From Bacteroidota bacterium (GTDB lineage: Bacteria > Bacteroidota > Ignavibacteria > UBA10030), in contig JALONE010000001.1 of NCBI GenBank assembly GCA_025455125.1, forward strand, positions 1 to 18,557: a stretch of 18,557 nucleotides of DNA. The letters run 5' to 3'. Numbering within the stretch: the stretch's first letter is position 1; every line of letters starts with the position of its first letter. This document shows, one piece after another, positions 7,540 through 15,694 of the stretch. The notes below the pieces were generated by a model that did not search any database, was not told the DNA's origin, and saw only the letters and a list, made by a program, of their open reading frames with translations. Both the position numbers and the translations under genes were made by a program.

Positions 7540-7620
7540 TCTTGAGGCTGATCGGGGAGGAAAGTCTTAGCAATTTCTTCATCTGCGCTCCGTTGCGTTT
7601 CCTTCACGTGCTTCGTATAC

Positions 7621-7649
7621 TTGACACAACCTCGCATTGCATCATTGAT
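7621..7649 (+). promoter_or_regulatory. Possible promoter for the secreted protein gene
   Basis: A perfect -35 hexamer TTGACA (7621-7626) is followed after 17 bases by ATTGAT (7644-7649), which matches TATAAT at only three positions. It lies 50 bases before the ATG at 7699. The weak -10 makes this tentative. Confidence 0.3.
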
Positions 7650-7698
7650 GATTTGTGCAGAACGAAACCCCGCGAGGATCTTATTCCGGAGCTCTCTC

Positions 7699-8364
7699 AT
7701 GCGATCACTACGACCAATTCTCTTTCTCCTGTTGAGCAGTATGATCTTCCTTGGCGCTGATTGCGAGGAGGATAATGCACCAACCGAGCCGGCGGGACAG
7801 AACTCCAACGTTATCATGCCCTTGAAACTTGGGACCATGTGGACCTACCTCGATTTGAGCTACGACACTTCTGGCGTGCTCATTGAAACGGACACGACGC
7901 AGTTCGCTGTCGTCGGAGACACGACCATCAATAGCGAGAAGTGGTATTACATTGGCGGGATCGAGTTGCTCACGAACCGGAGCACAGGACTTTGGTACGC
8001 ATATCCCGAGGAAGATGGATGGTCCATCGCCCCGGGATTGATGGCAAAATATCCGGGTCAGGCGGGGGACACCTGGAGCGGGCCTGACAGTCTTGTAGCC
8101 ACATTGACGAATGTCGGCATCTCCATCGCCGTTCCCCACGGAAACTATACCTGCTATCGCTATCGATACGCCGATCCCGTTTCAGGAGCAACGGACGCTG
8201 TTCGGTACTTCGCCGTTGACAAGGGGCTCATCCAAGATGAGTTCTATGCCACAACGGATTCAGGGCGGGAATATGTCGCCCATCGACGCATGCTCAGCGG
8301 GCTGGTTCTCACCAAAGAGCTTTCATCTGTGGACCGGCAGCAGGGCCGTTTTATGGTACGCTGA
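7699..8364 (+). CDS. Secreted protein of unknown function
   Basis: A 221-residue protein I do not recognise. The start at 7699 is preferred over the frame's first ATG at 7621. GGAG (7688-7691) is 7 bases ahead of it and the protein then begins with a classic signal sequence (MRSLRPILFLLLSSMIFLG). A Cys follows in GADC, but Asp at -1 is not a standard lipobox, so lipidation is uncertain. The mature part (IMPLKLGTMWTYLDLSYD, VVGDTTINSEKWYYIGG) has alternating hydrophobic and aromatic residues, suggesting an all-beta fold, possibly of the kind common in secreted proteins of FCB bacteria. It appears monocistronic, followed by the repeat-rich region before the convergent DUF72 gene. Confidence 0.75.
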   Translation: MRSLRPILFLLLSSMIFLGADCEEDNAPTEPAGQNSNVIMPLKLGTMWTYLDLSYDTSGVLIETDTTQFAVVGDTTINSEKWYYIGGIELLTNRSTGLWYAYPEEDGWSIAPGLMAKYPGQAGDTWSGPDSLVATLTNVGISIAVPHGNYTCYRYRYADPVSGATDAVRYFAVDKGLIQDEFYATTDSGREYVAHRRMLSGLVLTKELSSVDRQQGRFMVR

Positions 8365-8377
8365 ACCAGTCCCTGAT

Positions 8378-8403
8378 CGGGACACTAACCGGGTTCGACC
8401 TTG
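8378..8403. repeat. Direct repeat copy A (partner at 8601-8626)
   Basis: These 26 bases match 8601-8626 at 23 of 26 positions, in the same orientation, 223 bases apart. Read on the - strand both copies encode KVEPG and a stop; the downstream copy forms the actual C-terminus of the DUF72 gene. The copy partly overlaps a small hairpin (GTCCC 8369-8373, GGGAC 8379-8383) just past the stop of the secreted protein gene. Confidence 0.65.
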
Positions 8404-8573
8404 AAATATTGGTTCAGGTAACCGCGGGGAATCTCGCGGTCGATGGCCGGGAAAGTGGTCGGGTCTGTTCTTGAAAATCTGGCCCTGTGCTCCGTTCTGG
8501 GTCGGGCTCTGCGCAATGCTCTGGGCTTTGCTCTGGGCAAAAGGGCGCTTTTCGGGAAGGCTTTCTGAGATGT

Positions 8574-8626
8574 CACCGGGTTGTTATCCCGGTTCCGCAC
8601 CGGGTCATTAACCCGGTTCGACCTTG
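8574..8626. repeat. Palindromic tandem units and direct repeat copy B
   Basis: Two related 24-base units (8574-8597 and 8598-8621, 19 of 24 identical) lie in tandem. Each is a small hairpin: ACCGGG 8575-8580 with CCCGGT 8588-8593, and ACCGGGT 8599-8605 with ACCCGGT 8611-8617. Copy B of the 26-base direct repeat covers 8601-8626 and reaches into the last codons of the DUF72 gene. The rest of the 8365-8607 gap shows only a short TGCTCTGGGC duplication (8517-8526, 8529-8538). The hairpins could act as a two-way terminator, but there is no T tract. Confidence 0.6.
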
Positions 8627-9540
8627 GACTCTTGGGACGGCGGTGTGAATCCCAATTCGCTCGTCTCGCCTTCCGAATCTGCGACGCCGCGCAATTCCGG
8701 GAATCTCCGCACCAACCCAGCGGGGGCTATGAGCGGCGTCCTCGGCTGCAGCATCTTCCTGAGTTGAAATCCGTTGACCGGCGAATCGACGTTGGCATCG
8801 TTGTGGAACACGACGAACGTGCTCGGCGCAACCGTCGCAACCTCCCGCAATCGCGTCGTCAACTCCTTCAACTCCTCCTCGGAATACCGATACGCATAAC
8901 GATCGCCTTTCTGCGGATCGTCCCATGCCGCCGCGTTCCGTCCCATCATCCGAAAGTACGCGTGTCCGTTGTACGCATCGCTGCGCAACGGCACGTGCTT
9001 CGTCAACGCGGGGAGGTCGGTGTTGACCATGCAGTAGCGATGTGTGTGTGCGCTTTCTCGCGCCGCATCCGCGTTCCATGTGCGATGACGGAGTTCAATG
9101 AACATCTGGTCTTCGGGGAATGCATCGGCAAGCTTCTGAAGATACGCCAGCCGTTCCTTCGTCATCGCGAAGGCGCTCGGGAATTGCGCCACAATACCCA
9201 CCAACAACTGCGCGTCACGAAGAACACGGAGCAACCGCTGCACCGAAATGAGATCCTTGGCGGTCGCATCCATCGTGTGCGTGAAGCCGCGAAAGAGCTT
9301 CACCGAAAACTGAAACCGGGGATTGATCGCAACTTCCTGAACCCACCGTTTGGCAAGCGCCGGACTGAGGTCAGAATTGTAGAATGAGGCGTTGAGTTCG
9401 ACGAAGTCAAAGAAGCGGGAATACCAGGCGAGTTTTCGGAAACCGCGACCAGGTTTTGCAGGATAGAAGATCCCCTCGAGCGGAGGAAGATCCCATCCGC
9501 CAAGACCCACGTGAATGCGTTGAAGCGGTTCCTCTGACAC
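8608..9540 (-). CDS. DUF72 (YecE-like) family protein
   Basis: A 310-residue DUF72 protein, a TIM-barrel-like family without an established reaction. Family signatures are clear: the N-terminal VGLGGWDLPP and FYPAK, FDFVELNASFYN, FQFSVKLFRGFTH, then FIELRH, YFRMMGR, YSEEELKEL and VVFHNDANV. The start is GTG at 9540, supported by GGAG (9547-9550) six bases ahead. The last residues, KVEPG, are encoded by a repeat that occurs again 223 bases beyond the stop, so the natural C-terminus has probably been altered by the repeat. It is the last gene of a four-gene - strand unit, 17 bases after the glycosidase. Confidence 0.92.
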   Translation of the reverse strand: MSEEPLQRIHVGLGGWDLPPLEGIFYPAKPGRGFRKLAWYSRFFDFVELNASFYNSDLSPALAKRWVQEVAINPRFQFSVKLFRGFTHTMDATAKDLISVQRLLRVLRDAQLLVGIVAQFPSAFAMTKERLAYLQKLADAFPEDQMFIELRHRTWNADAARESAHTHRYCMVNTDLPALTKHVPLRSDAYNGHAYFRMMGRNAAAWDDPQKGDRYAYRYSEEELKELTTRLREVATVAPSTFVVFHNDANVDSPVNGFQLRKMLQPRTPLIAPAGLVRRFPELRGVADSEGETSELGFTPPSQESKVEPG

Positions 9541-9557
9541 TGCACGCTCCGGCCCTT

Positions 9558-11333
9558 TTAACGTCTGCCTTCTCTGCGGAGCACGATGCCACTCTTCGCG
9601 GCGACACGTTTGCCTCCCTCTGCTCGCTTGCCGCTCAAAAGCTCGACGAACGATCCTTCCGCAGCGTATTCTTGTTCCTGTGCGGAGTTATTGATCACGA
9701 TGCGAACCGTGTCGCCGGGCGCGTGGCGCTCAAACACATACAGTCCGTGCGCGTCATCCGTCGCCCGCGTGACCATGCGTCCACGGCGCAGCGCCGCAGA
9801 GGAGTTGCGCAGTCCGATGACCTTCTGATACCACGCGAACATGTCTCGGTCGAACCGGACAGGGTCTGCAGCGCGTCGACGCGATGCTGACGGCGTCGAA
9901 GCTTCGTCCTCATACGTCATCTCTTCCCAGACCATCGGTTTGCGGTCGTCAGGATCATCGGCACCCCACATTCCGGCTTCGCTTCCGTAGTACACCATCG
10001 GCGCTCCGATGTACGTCATCTGAAACAACACCATCAGTTTCTGAATGCGTCGTGCCTGTTCCGTGGGTGCTGAGACATCGTACTGCGGATTCTGCCGCAA
10101 TCCATTGTCCGCATCGAAGCGCCGGTTCGGATTCATGATCTGCGACGGCAACCGGTCTGTGTCGTGGCTCTCGAGAAGGTTCTGGAGTACATCGTTCGTG
10201 GTATCCGGATAATCAGCGCGAATGGCCCGGAGTTCCCCGTCGAATTCCGCCACCGAGTACCGATCCTCATTCGTATCGATGAAGAAGCGTACGCACGCAC
10301 GCGCAAACCGGTAGTTCATGACCGCGTCGAATTGATCTCCCTTCAGCCATTCCGCCGCATTGTCCCAGATCTCGCCCACGATGTACGCATCGGGATTGAT
10401 CGATTTCACCAGTCGCCGCCACTCGCGCCAGAACACCGGCGACACGTCGTTCGCCACATCCAATCGCCAACCGTCAACGCCGTCGCTCGGATCACCGTCC
10501 CCATCTGGATCCATCCATCGCCGCGTGACATGGAAGAAATATTCGCGCACCGGTTTCACGAATCCCCGCTCGTCCTCCTGGAATTCGGGCATGGACAGAT
10601 GGTCCCACCATCCCTTATAGACGAATTCATTCTGCGGCGTTCGGTCATCATCCCATGCGCGAACGTCAAACCAGTCCGCATATCGTGAACGCCGCTGGTT
10701 CTGAACGACATCCTGAAACGCGAAAAACGCCGTTCCGCAATGATTGAACACGCCGTCGATCACGACCTTCATCTTCCTTGCGTGTGCCTCCCGAACGAGC
10801 ACCAGGAAGAGCGAATCTGCCGATGTCCAGTGCCAGCTTGCCGGGTCGTCCGTCTCCTGCTTCATCAACCGCTTATCACCGATCGGATCGGGTCCAAATG
10901 TCCGGTCGATATGATGATAACTCGCCGCATCATACTTGTGCAGGGAGACCGATTCGAACAGCGGATTGAAATAGAGCGCGGTGACGCCGAGGGAACGCAG
11001 ATAGTCCAGGCGGTCCAACACGCCTTGAAGATCGCCGCCGTAGCGGCGATTGAAGACGCTCTGATAGAACTCCGAACTGAAGGCTGATTCCCACGGCTGG
11101 AGCGTGTACCAATCGCTCGTCCACGGCGAGATGTGCCACTCACGACCGGGACGGAGGCCAATGTCTTCCGCCGTTGGATCGTTCGAGGCATCGCCGTTGC
11201 GGAATCGCTCTGGGAAGATCTGATACCACACGACATCGGCGGCCCAGGCGGGATGCTGGGCGAAGGCGGGTGGAATGGTGAGGGCAACGAGGAGTGCGCC
11301 GAAAGCGAGAGTTGCGAGGGGTTGTTTGCTCAT
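9558..11333 (-). CDS. Secreted GH13 alpha-amylase family glycosidase
   Basis: A 591-residue enzyme of glycoside hydrolase family 13, cleaving or transferring alpha-glucosidic bonds in starch-like glucans. A signal peptide (residues 1-25, ending AFA) indicates export. The (beta/alpha)8 domain starts at VVWYQIFPERF (about 35). Conserved regions are DGVFNH (193-198), GWRLD with the nucleophile D292, VGE with the acid/base E321, and ESHD with D391. The acidic loop DPDGDGDPSDG (275-285) looks like a calcium site. An all-beta C-terminal domain occupies about 515-590. The overall pattern resembles neopullulanase/cyclomaltodextrinase-type enzymes but lacks their N-terminal dimerisation domain; the exact specificity cannot be read. 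The ATG overlaps the preceding gene's stop as ATGA, without its own Shine-Dalgarno, so translation is probably coupled. Confidence 0.95.
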   Translation of the reverse strand: MSKQPLATLAFGALLVALTIPPAFAQHPAWAADVVWYQIFPERFRNGDASNDPTAEDIGLRPGREWHISPWTSDWYTLQPWESAFSSEFYQSVFNRRYGGDLQGVLDRLDYLRSLGVTALYFNPLFESVSLHKYDAASYHHIDRTFGPDPIGDKRLMKQETDDPASWHWTSADSLFLVLVREAHARKMKVVIDGVFNHCGTAFFAFQDVVQNQRRSRYADWFDVRAWDDDRTPQNEFVYKGWWDHLSMPEFQEDERGFVKPVREYFFHVTRRWMDPDGDGDPSDGVDGWRLDVANDVSPVFWREWRRLVKSINPDAYIVGEIWDNAAEWLKGDQFDAVMNYRFARACVRFFIDTNEDRYSVAEFDGELRAIRADYPDTTNDVLQNLLESHDTDRLPSQIMNPNRRFDADNGLRQNPQYDVSAPTEQARRIQKLMVLFQMTYIGAPMVYYGSEAGMWGADDPDDRKPMVWEEMTYEDEASTPSASRRRAADPVRFDRDMFAWYQKVIGLRNSSAALRRGRMVTRATDDAHGLYVFERHAPGDTVRIVINNSAQEQEYAAEGSFVELLSGKRAEGGKRVAAKSGIVLRREGRR

Positions 11334-12727
11334 TCGTTCGAGTGCGTGGCTCTTTTGCTGCGTCTGGTGCGTTTTGGTTTGGTCTCGCCCCCTTTTGCTT
11401 GATCTGCTTCGCCCGCGACCTCGGGCTCTGGCGGAGGAAGTCGGAGGATGCGGACCGTTTCGACCGCATTGTCAGCGATCTTTTCCGCCGTAAAACGAAG
11501 GCCCGCCGCTTCAAATGTCTCTCCAACCGACGGAATGTGTCCCCATTGTTCGACCGCATATCCACCGATCGAACGAATGTCCATCGGCGAGAGCTCGATA
11601 TTGAACAGGCGCTCGACGTCGTTCGTGGTCAAACTTCCATCAACGAGATATTCATCATCGCTGACCTTCACGATCTCCGGCGCTTCCCGGTCGTATTCGT
11701 CTTGGATGCTCCCTACCAATTCTTCCAACACCAGCTCCAGCGTCACAAGGCCTGCGGTGCCTCCGTACTCGTCCGCAAGCACGACCATGTGGGTCTTCTT
11801 CTGCTGCATCGTCTCGAGGGTCTTCTCGAGCGTGGCGGTTTCCGGGAGCACACAGACGTCGCGCAGGACGCTGGCAAGCGTGAATCCCGCCTGGTGATCG
11901 CGGTCTTGTTTGAAGATGTCTTTCGTCATCACCACGCCGACAATATTGTCGATGGAATCCTTGTACACCGGAAATCGCGAGAACTTGTTTGCACGGATGA
12001 TCTCAAGGCTCTGCGCAACCGGCATCGTGAGGGACAGGGCGAGCATTTCTTTCCGCGGGACCATGATGTGCCTCGCCTGCTTGCGTCGAAAGTCCATCGC
12101 GTTGAGCACAATCGACCGGCTTGAAGCGGAAACCCCCTGTTCCCGCGCAAGGATCAACCGGAGTTCTTCTTCCGAGTGCATCAGCTCGGTCTCGCTCGCC
12201 GGCTCAATACCGATCATGCGGAGGATGGCGTTGGCGAGATTGTTCAGCGTGTTGATGATGGGTTTGAAGACGAAGAAGAAGAGGCGCAACGGATACGCGA
12301 TCAGCAGCGTGGTCATTTCGGTCTTCTGAATGGCGATCGACTTCGGAGTCAGCTCGCCGAGGACGATATGCAGAAACGTGATGATCGAAAACGCAATGGC
12401 GAACGAAACCAGCTGGATGATGTGTTCATCCACGACGCCGAGTCCCCCCATCAGCGGGCGGATCATCGACGCAACCATCGGTTCCCCCAGCCAGCCGAGC
12501 GCCAGGCTCGTCATCGTGATGCCAAGCTGCGTCGCCGAGAGATAGGCGTCAAGATGGGAGACGATCTCCCGCGCGATTCGTGCGCGCGCGTTTCCGCGTT
12601 TCTCAAGCGGTTCGAGTTGCGTTGCCCGGATCTTGACGATGGCGAATTCCGCCGCCACGAAGAACCCGTTGAGAAACACGAACAGGAAGACGAAGAGAAT
12701 GTCGCCGACGATCTCCCAGATGCTCAT
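11330..12727 (-). CDS. CNNM/HlyC/CorC-type membrane protein with CBS pair
   Basis: A 465-residue inner-membrane protein of the CNNM/CorC family, generally linked to Mg2+ (or Co2+) transport and often labelled hemolysin-related. The N-terminal transmembrane domain (about 1-170) has the family motifs NGFFVAAEFAIV and GELTPKSIAIQ. A CBS pair follows (about 215-340, with VPRKEMLAL, SRFPVYKDSIDNIVGVV, MVVLADEYGGTAGLVT), then the small CorC_HlyC domain (about 350-430, VDGSLTTNDVERLF). The tail (440-465) is Lys/Arg-rich and unusual for the core family. The ATG at 12727 has AGGAAG about 8 bases upstream and begins 12 bases after the ATPase stop. The substrate in this organism is not known. Confidence 0.94.
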   Translation of the reverse strand: MSIWEIVGDILFVFLFVFLNGFFVAAEFAIVKIRATQLEPLEKRGNARARIAREIVSHLDAYLSATQLGITMTSLALGWLGEPMVASMIRPLMGGLGVVDEHIIQLVSFAIAFSIITFLHIVLGELTPKSIAIQKTEMTTLLIAYPLRLFFFVFKPIINTLNNLANAILRMIGIEPASETELMHSEEELRLILAREQGVSASSRSIVLNAMDFRRKQARHIMVPRKEMLALSLTMPVAQSLEIIRANKFSRFPVYKDSIDNIVGVVMTKDIFKQDRDHQAGFTLASVLRDVCVLPETATLEKTLETMQQKKTHMVVLADEYGGTAGLVTLELVLEELVGSIQDEYDREAPEIVKVSDDEYLVDGSLTTNDVERLFNIELSPMDIRSIGGYAVEQWGHIPSVGETFEAAGLRFTAEKIADNAVETVRILRLPPPEPEVAGEADQAKGGETKPKRTRRSKRATHSNE

Positions 12728-12739
12728 TCTCCTGTCTTC

Positions 12740-15595
12740 CTACTTTCGTAACTGCTCTTCGATCCAACTCAGGTATGATTCCAGGCGCGCGAGGAAGTTG
12801 ACGTATGCCTTCGACCATTCCTCTGCATTTGCGGGGGGCTGTGCTTTTCCGACAAGATCCTGAAAGACGCGTGAAACCTCGACCGCGATCTTCTGCTTGC
12901 CTTCCTGCATGATGGCCTGGACGTCCGCCGAATAGTAGGCGCGCAAGTTCTTCAAGTCCTGACGAATGCGCGCTTCCGGATTCGTCTGCGCGAACAACAT
13001 CGTCTCCGTCTTGCTCCCACCGCTCAGTTCATAGATCAGCAGATTCCACTGTTCCATCACGCTGCGGAATTCGCGCTCGTTCTCGCAGAGGCGCTTTGGC
13101 AGAAGCTCCATGGCCTGTTCCGCCCGGAGCGTGCTGTGAAACAAGACATCTCCGCCAACGAACTGCGAGAGAAGATTGATGTCCATGCGATAGCCCAGCG
13201 TTCGCTCCACAGCGATAGCGATCTCTTTCTCGAAATCGCGCGGCAGATCGAGTGCTTTGACGTCGCGGTGACGCGCGGCCGCCTGCATGCGAATCGCCAG
13301 CTCCGCATCGCTCTTCGACTCCGGCTTCTCCGGCTTAGCCGAGACCGCCGATGGTTCAGACATGAGAATCGAGTACTCGAAGAGCGCAGCGCGCTTTTCC
13401 CGGTCCAGTTCATCGAACTTCTTCGACGCCGCGCCGAACGCGCTGGTCTTCTGGTCGGCCTCCGCCTGGAGAAGCATCAGGAGACGGACGAAGAGCCGGT
13501 CCTTGTACAGAGTGCGGAAGTGGTTCATGTCCGCAAGCACGTAGAGGTCTTCTTCCACGCAGGAGAACACCGTGTTGAATATGCGCGCGATCCGGTGTTC
13601 GCCGATCTTCTTATCGTCGATGGCCCGTACCGTGTAGTCGACGCCCGCCATCGTGGTGTCGAGAATGACCGCTTTCTTCCGCGCCCCCGCAAATGTTGCC
13701 GGCGTCCCGACCTCGATGTTCTTCATCCCATGCAGCCGCAATTGCATCTTTGTATACAACGTCGGACCGGTGAACGGCACGATCACGCCGATGTCACCCG
13801 CTCGGCGTCCTTGTTCCTGGAGTGCGTGCTTGATGCACTCAAGCACTTTCTTCGTTTGATGCTCATTGTACGGGAGGATGCGTTTCCGACCCGCATACTG
13901 CCGACACTTCGCCTGCGCTTCGGATGTGTCAAGGAAGAAGATCCGTCCCCGTGCGGTGGGCGGTACAAACACACTGATCTTCTCATCGTAGAGCACCGCG
14001 GCCGTGAACAAGGACAGCCTGGGCGTTGTGGCGTACAGCGAGCGCAAGAGCACGCAGTACTGCGCATGTTGTTCCGTCCAATCGAAGAGGCGGCTAAGTT
14101 CGTCGGTCTCCGCAATATGGAGGAACACGTCCCGCTGCAGCCATTGCTTGGAAAGTTCTGATGTGGCGGATGATTCCGGCTGGAGCTGGAACGGATCGCC
14201 GGCCACGACACACTTTTCCTTCGCCAGACTGGCAAGCGCCGCGAGGGTCGGCAGGTTGACCGATTGCGACTCATCGATCAGTACCAGGTCGAACTTCTGA
14301 CTTCGAATCACCGGGTCAATGAACGCAGTTGCAACGCTCGTCGCGATGAATTGTTTGGTTCGCAGGATGGCCGGTTCATCCACCGCAACGAACGCATTGA
14401 CCGCCTGCGTGACCTTTTCGAGGCCTCCTAGTTCATCCATCTTCTTGAGCGCGGCCTTGAATTCCCGTTGCTCATCCTGCGTGATGGGAGCGTTGGTTTC
14501 CAGCAGAACAGCTTCATCCGTCAACGATTGGTTCATCGTTTGGAATCGCTTCTGCTGCTGCTGACGTTCCTGGAGCTGCCGCTGGGCCGCTTCGACGTCT
14601 TCCTTGGAGTACCCTTTCTTCAGCCGCTCCAGCACGGAGGCCTTCTCGTGATTCTGAATGGCATCCCCCAATTGGCGGATGTCCTTTGAGATCTGTTCGG
14701 CGTGCCGCTTCGCATCAGCCGCACGTGAACGGAGGTCCACGATATACTGGTAGTACTCCTCGTGCAGGATCTGTTTGATCCGCACGCGCCAGTACGCCCG
14801 CAGGAGCTGCACGCGCTCCTGGAATGCCTTGCGTTTCTCCTCGCGCATCCGTTCCAGCTGATGCTCGAAGGAGAAGGGAGCGATCTGGGAAGCATAGGGC
14901 AAGGAAGGAAGGTCCACCCGGACGGCGGTGGATTCCATCGGAAGTTCCAGATGCCTGCCGACGTCGACTGTTCGGAGAAGCATCTCGTCCACATTGTCGT
15001 TCGTGGGGGCAACGAAGAGAACGCGCTTGCCTGCTTTCAGATACGTCGCGGCCGCGAGGGCGAGGGTGTGCGTCTTTCCAGATCGCATCGCGCCCCAGAG
15101 GATCGTCACTTTGTTCTGGAGGATCTTGCGCACAGCCTCAACTTGGTCGGCGGGTGTTGAATCGATCGAGGCCGGCGCAAAGCCAACGACATGGTTGTTC
15201 GTCGGGCTATCGGGCTGAAAGACCAAGGAGGGGATTGTCGCATTCGGTTCGAGGGCGTTGAGCGCATCGATGATCGGGCTGATCTGCGCTTCATGGTTCC
15301 ATGAACATCGCGCTTCGGGAATGACCGGACCAATATCCCGCGGCAGGGCGACGGTGAAATACTGATTGTCGATGCTGATGATGTTCCCTTCCAGCACCAG
15401 CGATTCCACCCGTCCGATCGTGAACAGAACCCGTTCCGTCGTCCGGAGAAGGGTCTCTTCGGGGATCTCGAAGCGATAGTAGACGAATCCGGCGAACGAG
15501 CCGACTTGCATGCCTCCGCAGAGCGTGATCTCACGCCGCGTTGTCAGCAAATGGTCGCGCTCGACTTCAAGGGCTTTGGCGAGTGTTGCAAACAT
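12740..15595 (-). CDS. SF1-like (UPF1/DNA2-type) ATPase with degenerate motifs IV, V and VI
   Basis: A 951-residue protein with a superfamily 1 helicase core. Walker A is GAMRSGKT (168-175), motif Ia VLFVAPTNDN (192-201), Walker B VLIDESQ (438-444) and motif III GDPFQLQP (466-473). Between Ia and II lies a long charged, coiled-coil-like insertion (about 245-400), comparable to the stalk of UPF1-like enzymes. Later motifs have decayed: the usual YR of motif IV reads YATTP (521-525), motif V reads TFAGARKKAV without the usual Gln and Glu, and motif VI reads FNTVFSCVEEDLYV (673-686) with Cys where the Arg of TRA is expected. An N-terminal region (1-140) and a helical C-terminal region (about 710-951) are unassigned. 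ATG 15595 is preferred to the frame's earlier TTG at 15640 because it starts the soluble sequence and fits the promoter spacing. Confidence 0.8.
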   Translation of the reverse strand: MFATLAKALEVERDHLLTTRREITLCGGMQVGSFAGFVYYRFEIPEETLLRTTERVLFTIGRVESLVLEGNIISIDNQYFTVALPRDIGPVIPEARCSWNHEAQISPIIDALNALEPNATIPSLVFQPDSPTNNHVVGFAPASIDSTPADQVEAVRKILQNKVTILWGAMRSGKTHTLALAAATYLKAGKRVLFVAPTNDNVDEMLLRTVDVGRHLELPMESTAVRVDLPSLPYASQIAPFSFEHQLERMREEKRKAFQERVQLLRAYWRVRIKQILHEEYYQYIVDLRSRAADAKRHAEQISKDIRQLGDAIQNHEKASVLERLKKGYSKEDVEAAQRQLQERQQQQKRFQTMNQSLTDEAVLLETNAPITQDEQREFKAALKKMDELGGLEKVTQAVNAFVAVDEPAILRTKQFIATSVATAFIDPVIRSQKFDLVLIDESQSVNLPTLAALASLAKEKCVVAGDPFQLQPESSATSELSKQWLQRDVFLHIAETDELSRLFDWTEQHAQYCVLLRSLYATTPRLSLFTAAVLYDEKISVFVPPTARGRIFFLDTSEAQAKCRQYAGRKRILPYNEHQTKKVLECIKHALQEQGRRAGDIGVIVPFTGPTLYTKMQLRLHGMKNIEVGTPATFAGARKKAVILDTTMAGVDYTVRAIDDKKIGEHRIARIFNTVFSCVEEDLYVLADMNHFRTLYKDRLFVRLLMLLQAEADQKTSAFGAASKKFDELDREKRAALFEYSILMSEPSAVSAKPEKPESKSDAELAIRMQAAARHRDVKALDLPRDFEKEIAIAVERTLGYRMDINLLSQFVGGDVLFHSTLRAEQAMELLPKRLCENEREFRSVMEQWNLLIYELSGGSKTETMLFAQTNPEARIRQDLKNLRAYYSADVQAIMQEGKQKIAVEVSRVFQDLVGKAQPPANAEEWSKAYVNFLARLESYLSWIEEQLRK

Positions 15596-15600
15596 AGAGA

Positions 15601-15629
15601 ATAATACCACTATTGCGCAGACGAAGCAA
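15601..15629 (-). promoter_or_regulatory. Sigma70-like promoter, predicted leaderless start for the ATPase gene
   Basis: On the - strand TTGCTT (15629-15624) and TATTAT (15606-15601, five of six matches to TATAAT) are separated by exactly 17 bases. Transcription 6 bases past the -10 would begin on the A of the ATG at 15595. No Shine-Dalgarno lies before that ATG, which agrees with a leaderless message. The -35 matches only half of its consensus. Confidence 0.5.
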
Positions 15630-15646
15630 GGTGACAACAACAGAAA

Positions 15647-15675
15647 GCCCGGCAGCGGTGAACTGTCGGGCTTGA
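15647..15675 (-). terminator. Rho-independent-like terminator after the outer-membrane gene
   Basis: On the - strand AAGCCCG and CGGGCTT (15675-15669 and 15653-15647) form a 7-bp stem, extended by CAG/CTG after one mismatch, with a 7-base loop. A moderately T-rich stretch (TTTCTGTTGTTGT) follows. It begins 20 bases after the stop at 15695 and lies just upstream of the ATPase promoter, separating the two transcripts. Confidence 0.6.
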
Positions 15676-15694
15676 TTGAACGCGAAATTCTTCG

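Noticed and set aside
7573..7612. Degenerate GCG/TTTCC/CTTCG-rich stretch resembling the CTTTGCG-type repeat
   Set aside because: Similarity to the element at 1394-1413 is too loose to call by eye.
8387..8403. Resemblance of GGGTTCGACC to a tRNA T-arm (possible tRNA or att site)
   Set aside because: No acceptor stem, anticodon arm or CCA-proximal pairing can be built around either copy, and no integrase is present.
8385..8600. 71-codon - strand ORF after the DUF72 gene
   Set aside because: Lies wholly within the repeat region, with repetitive Arg/Pro/Ala sequence; its KVEPG end is explained by the 26-base repeat.
13136..14161. 341-codon open frame on the + strand inside the ATPase gene
   Set aside because: Arg/His/Leu-rich antisense frame without recognisable motifs, opposite a gene with clear Walker motifs.
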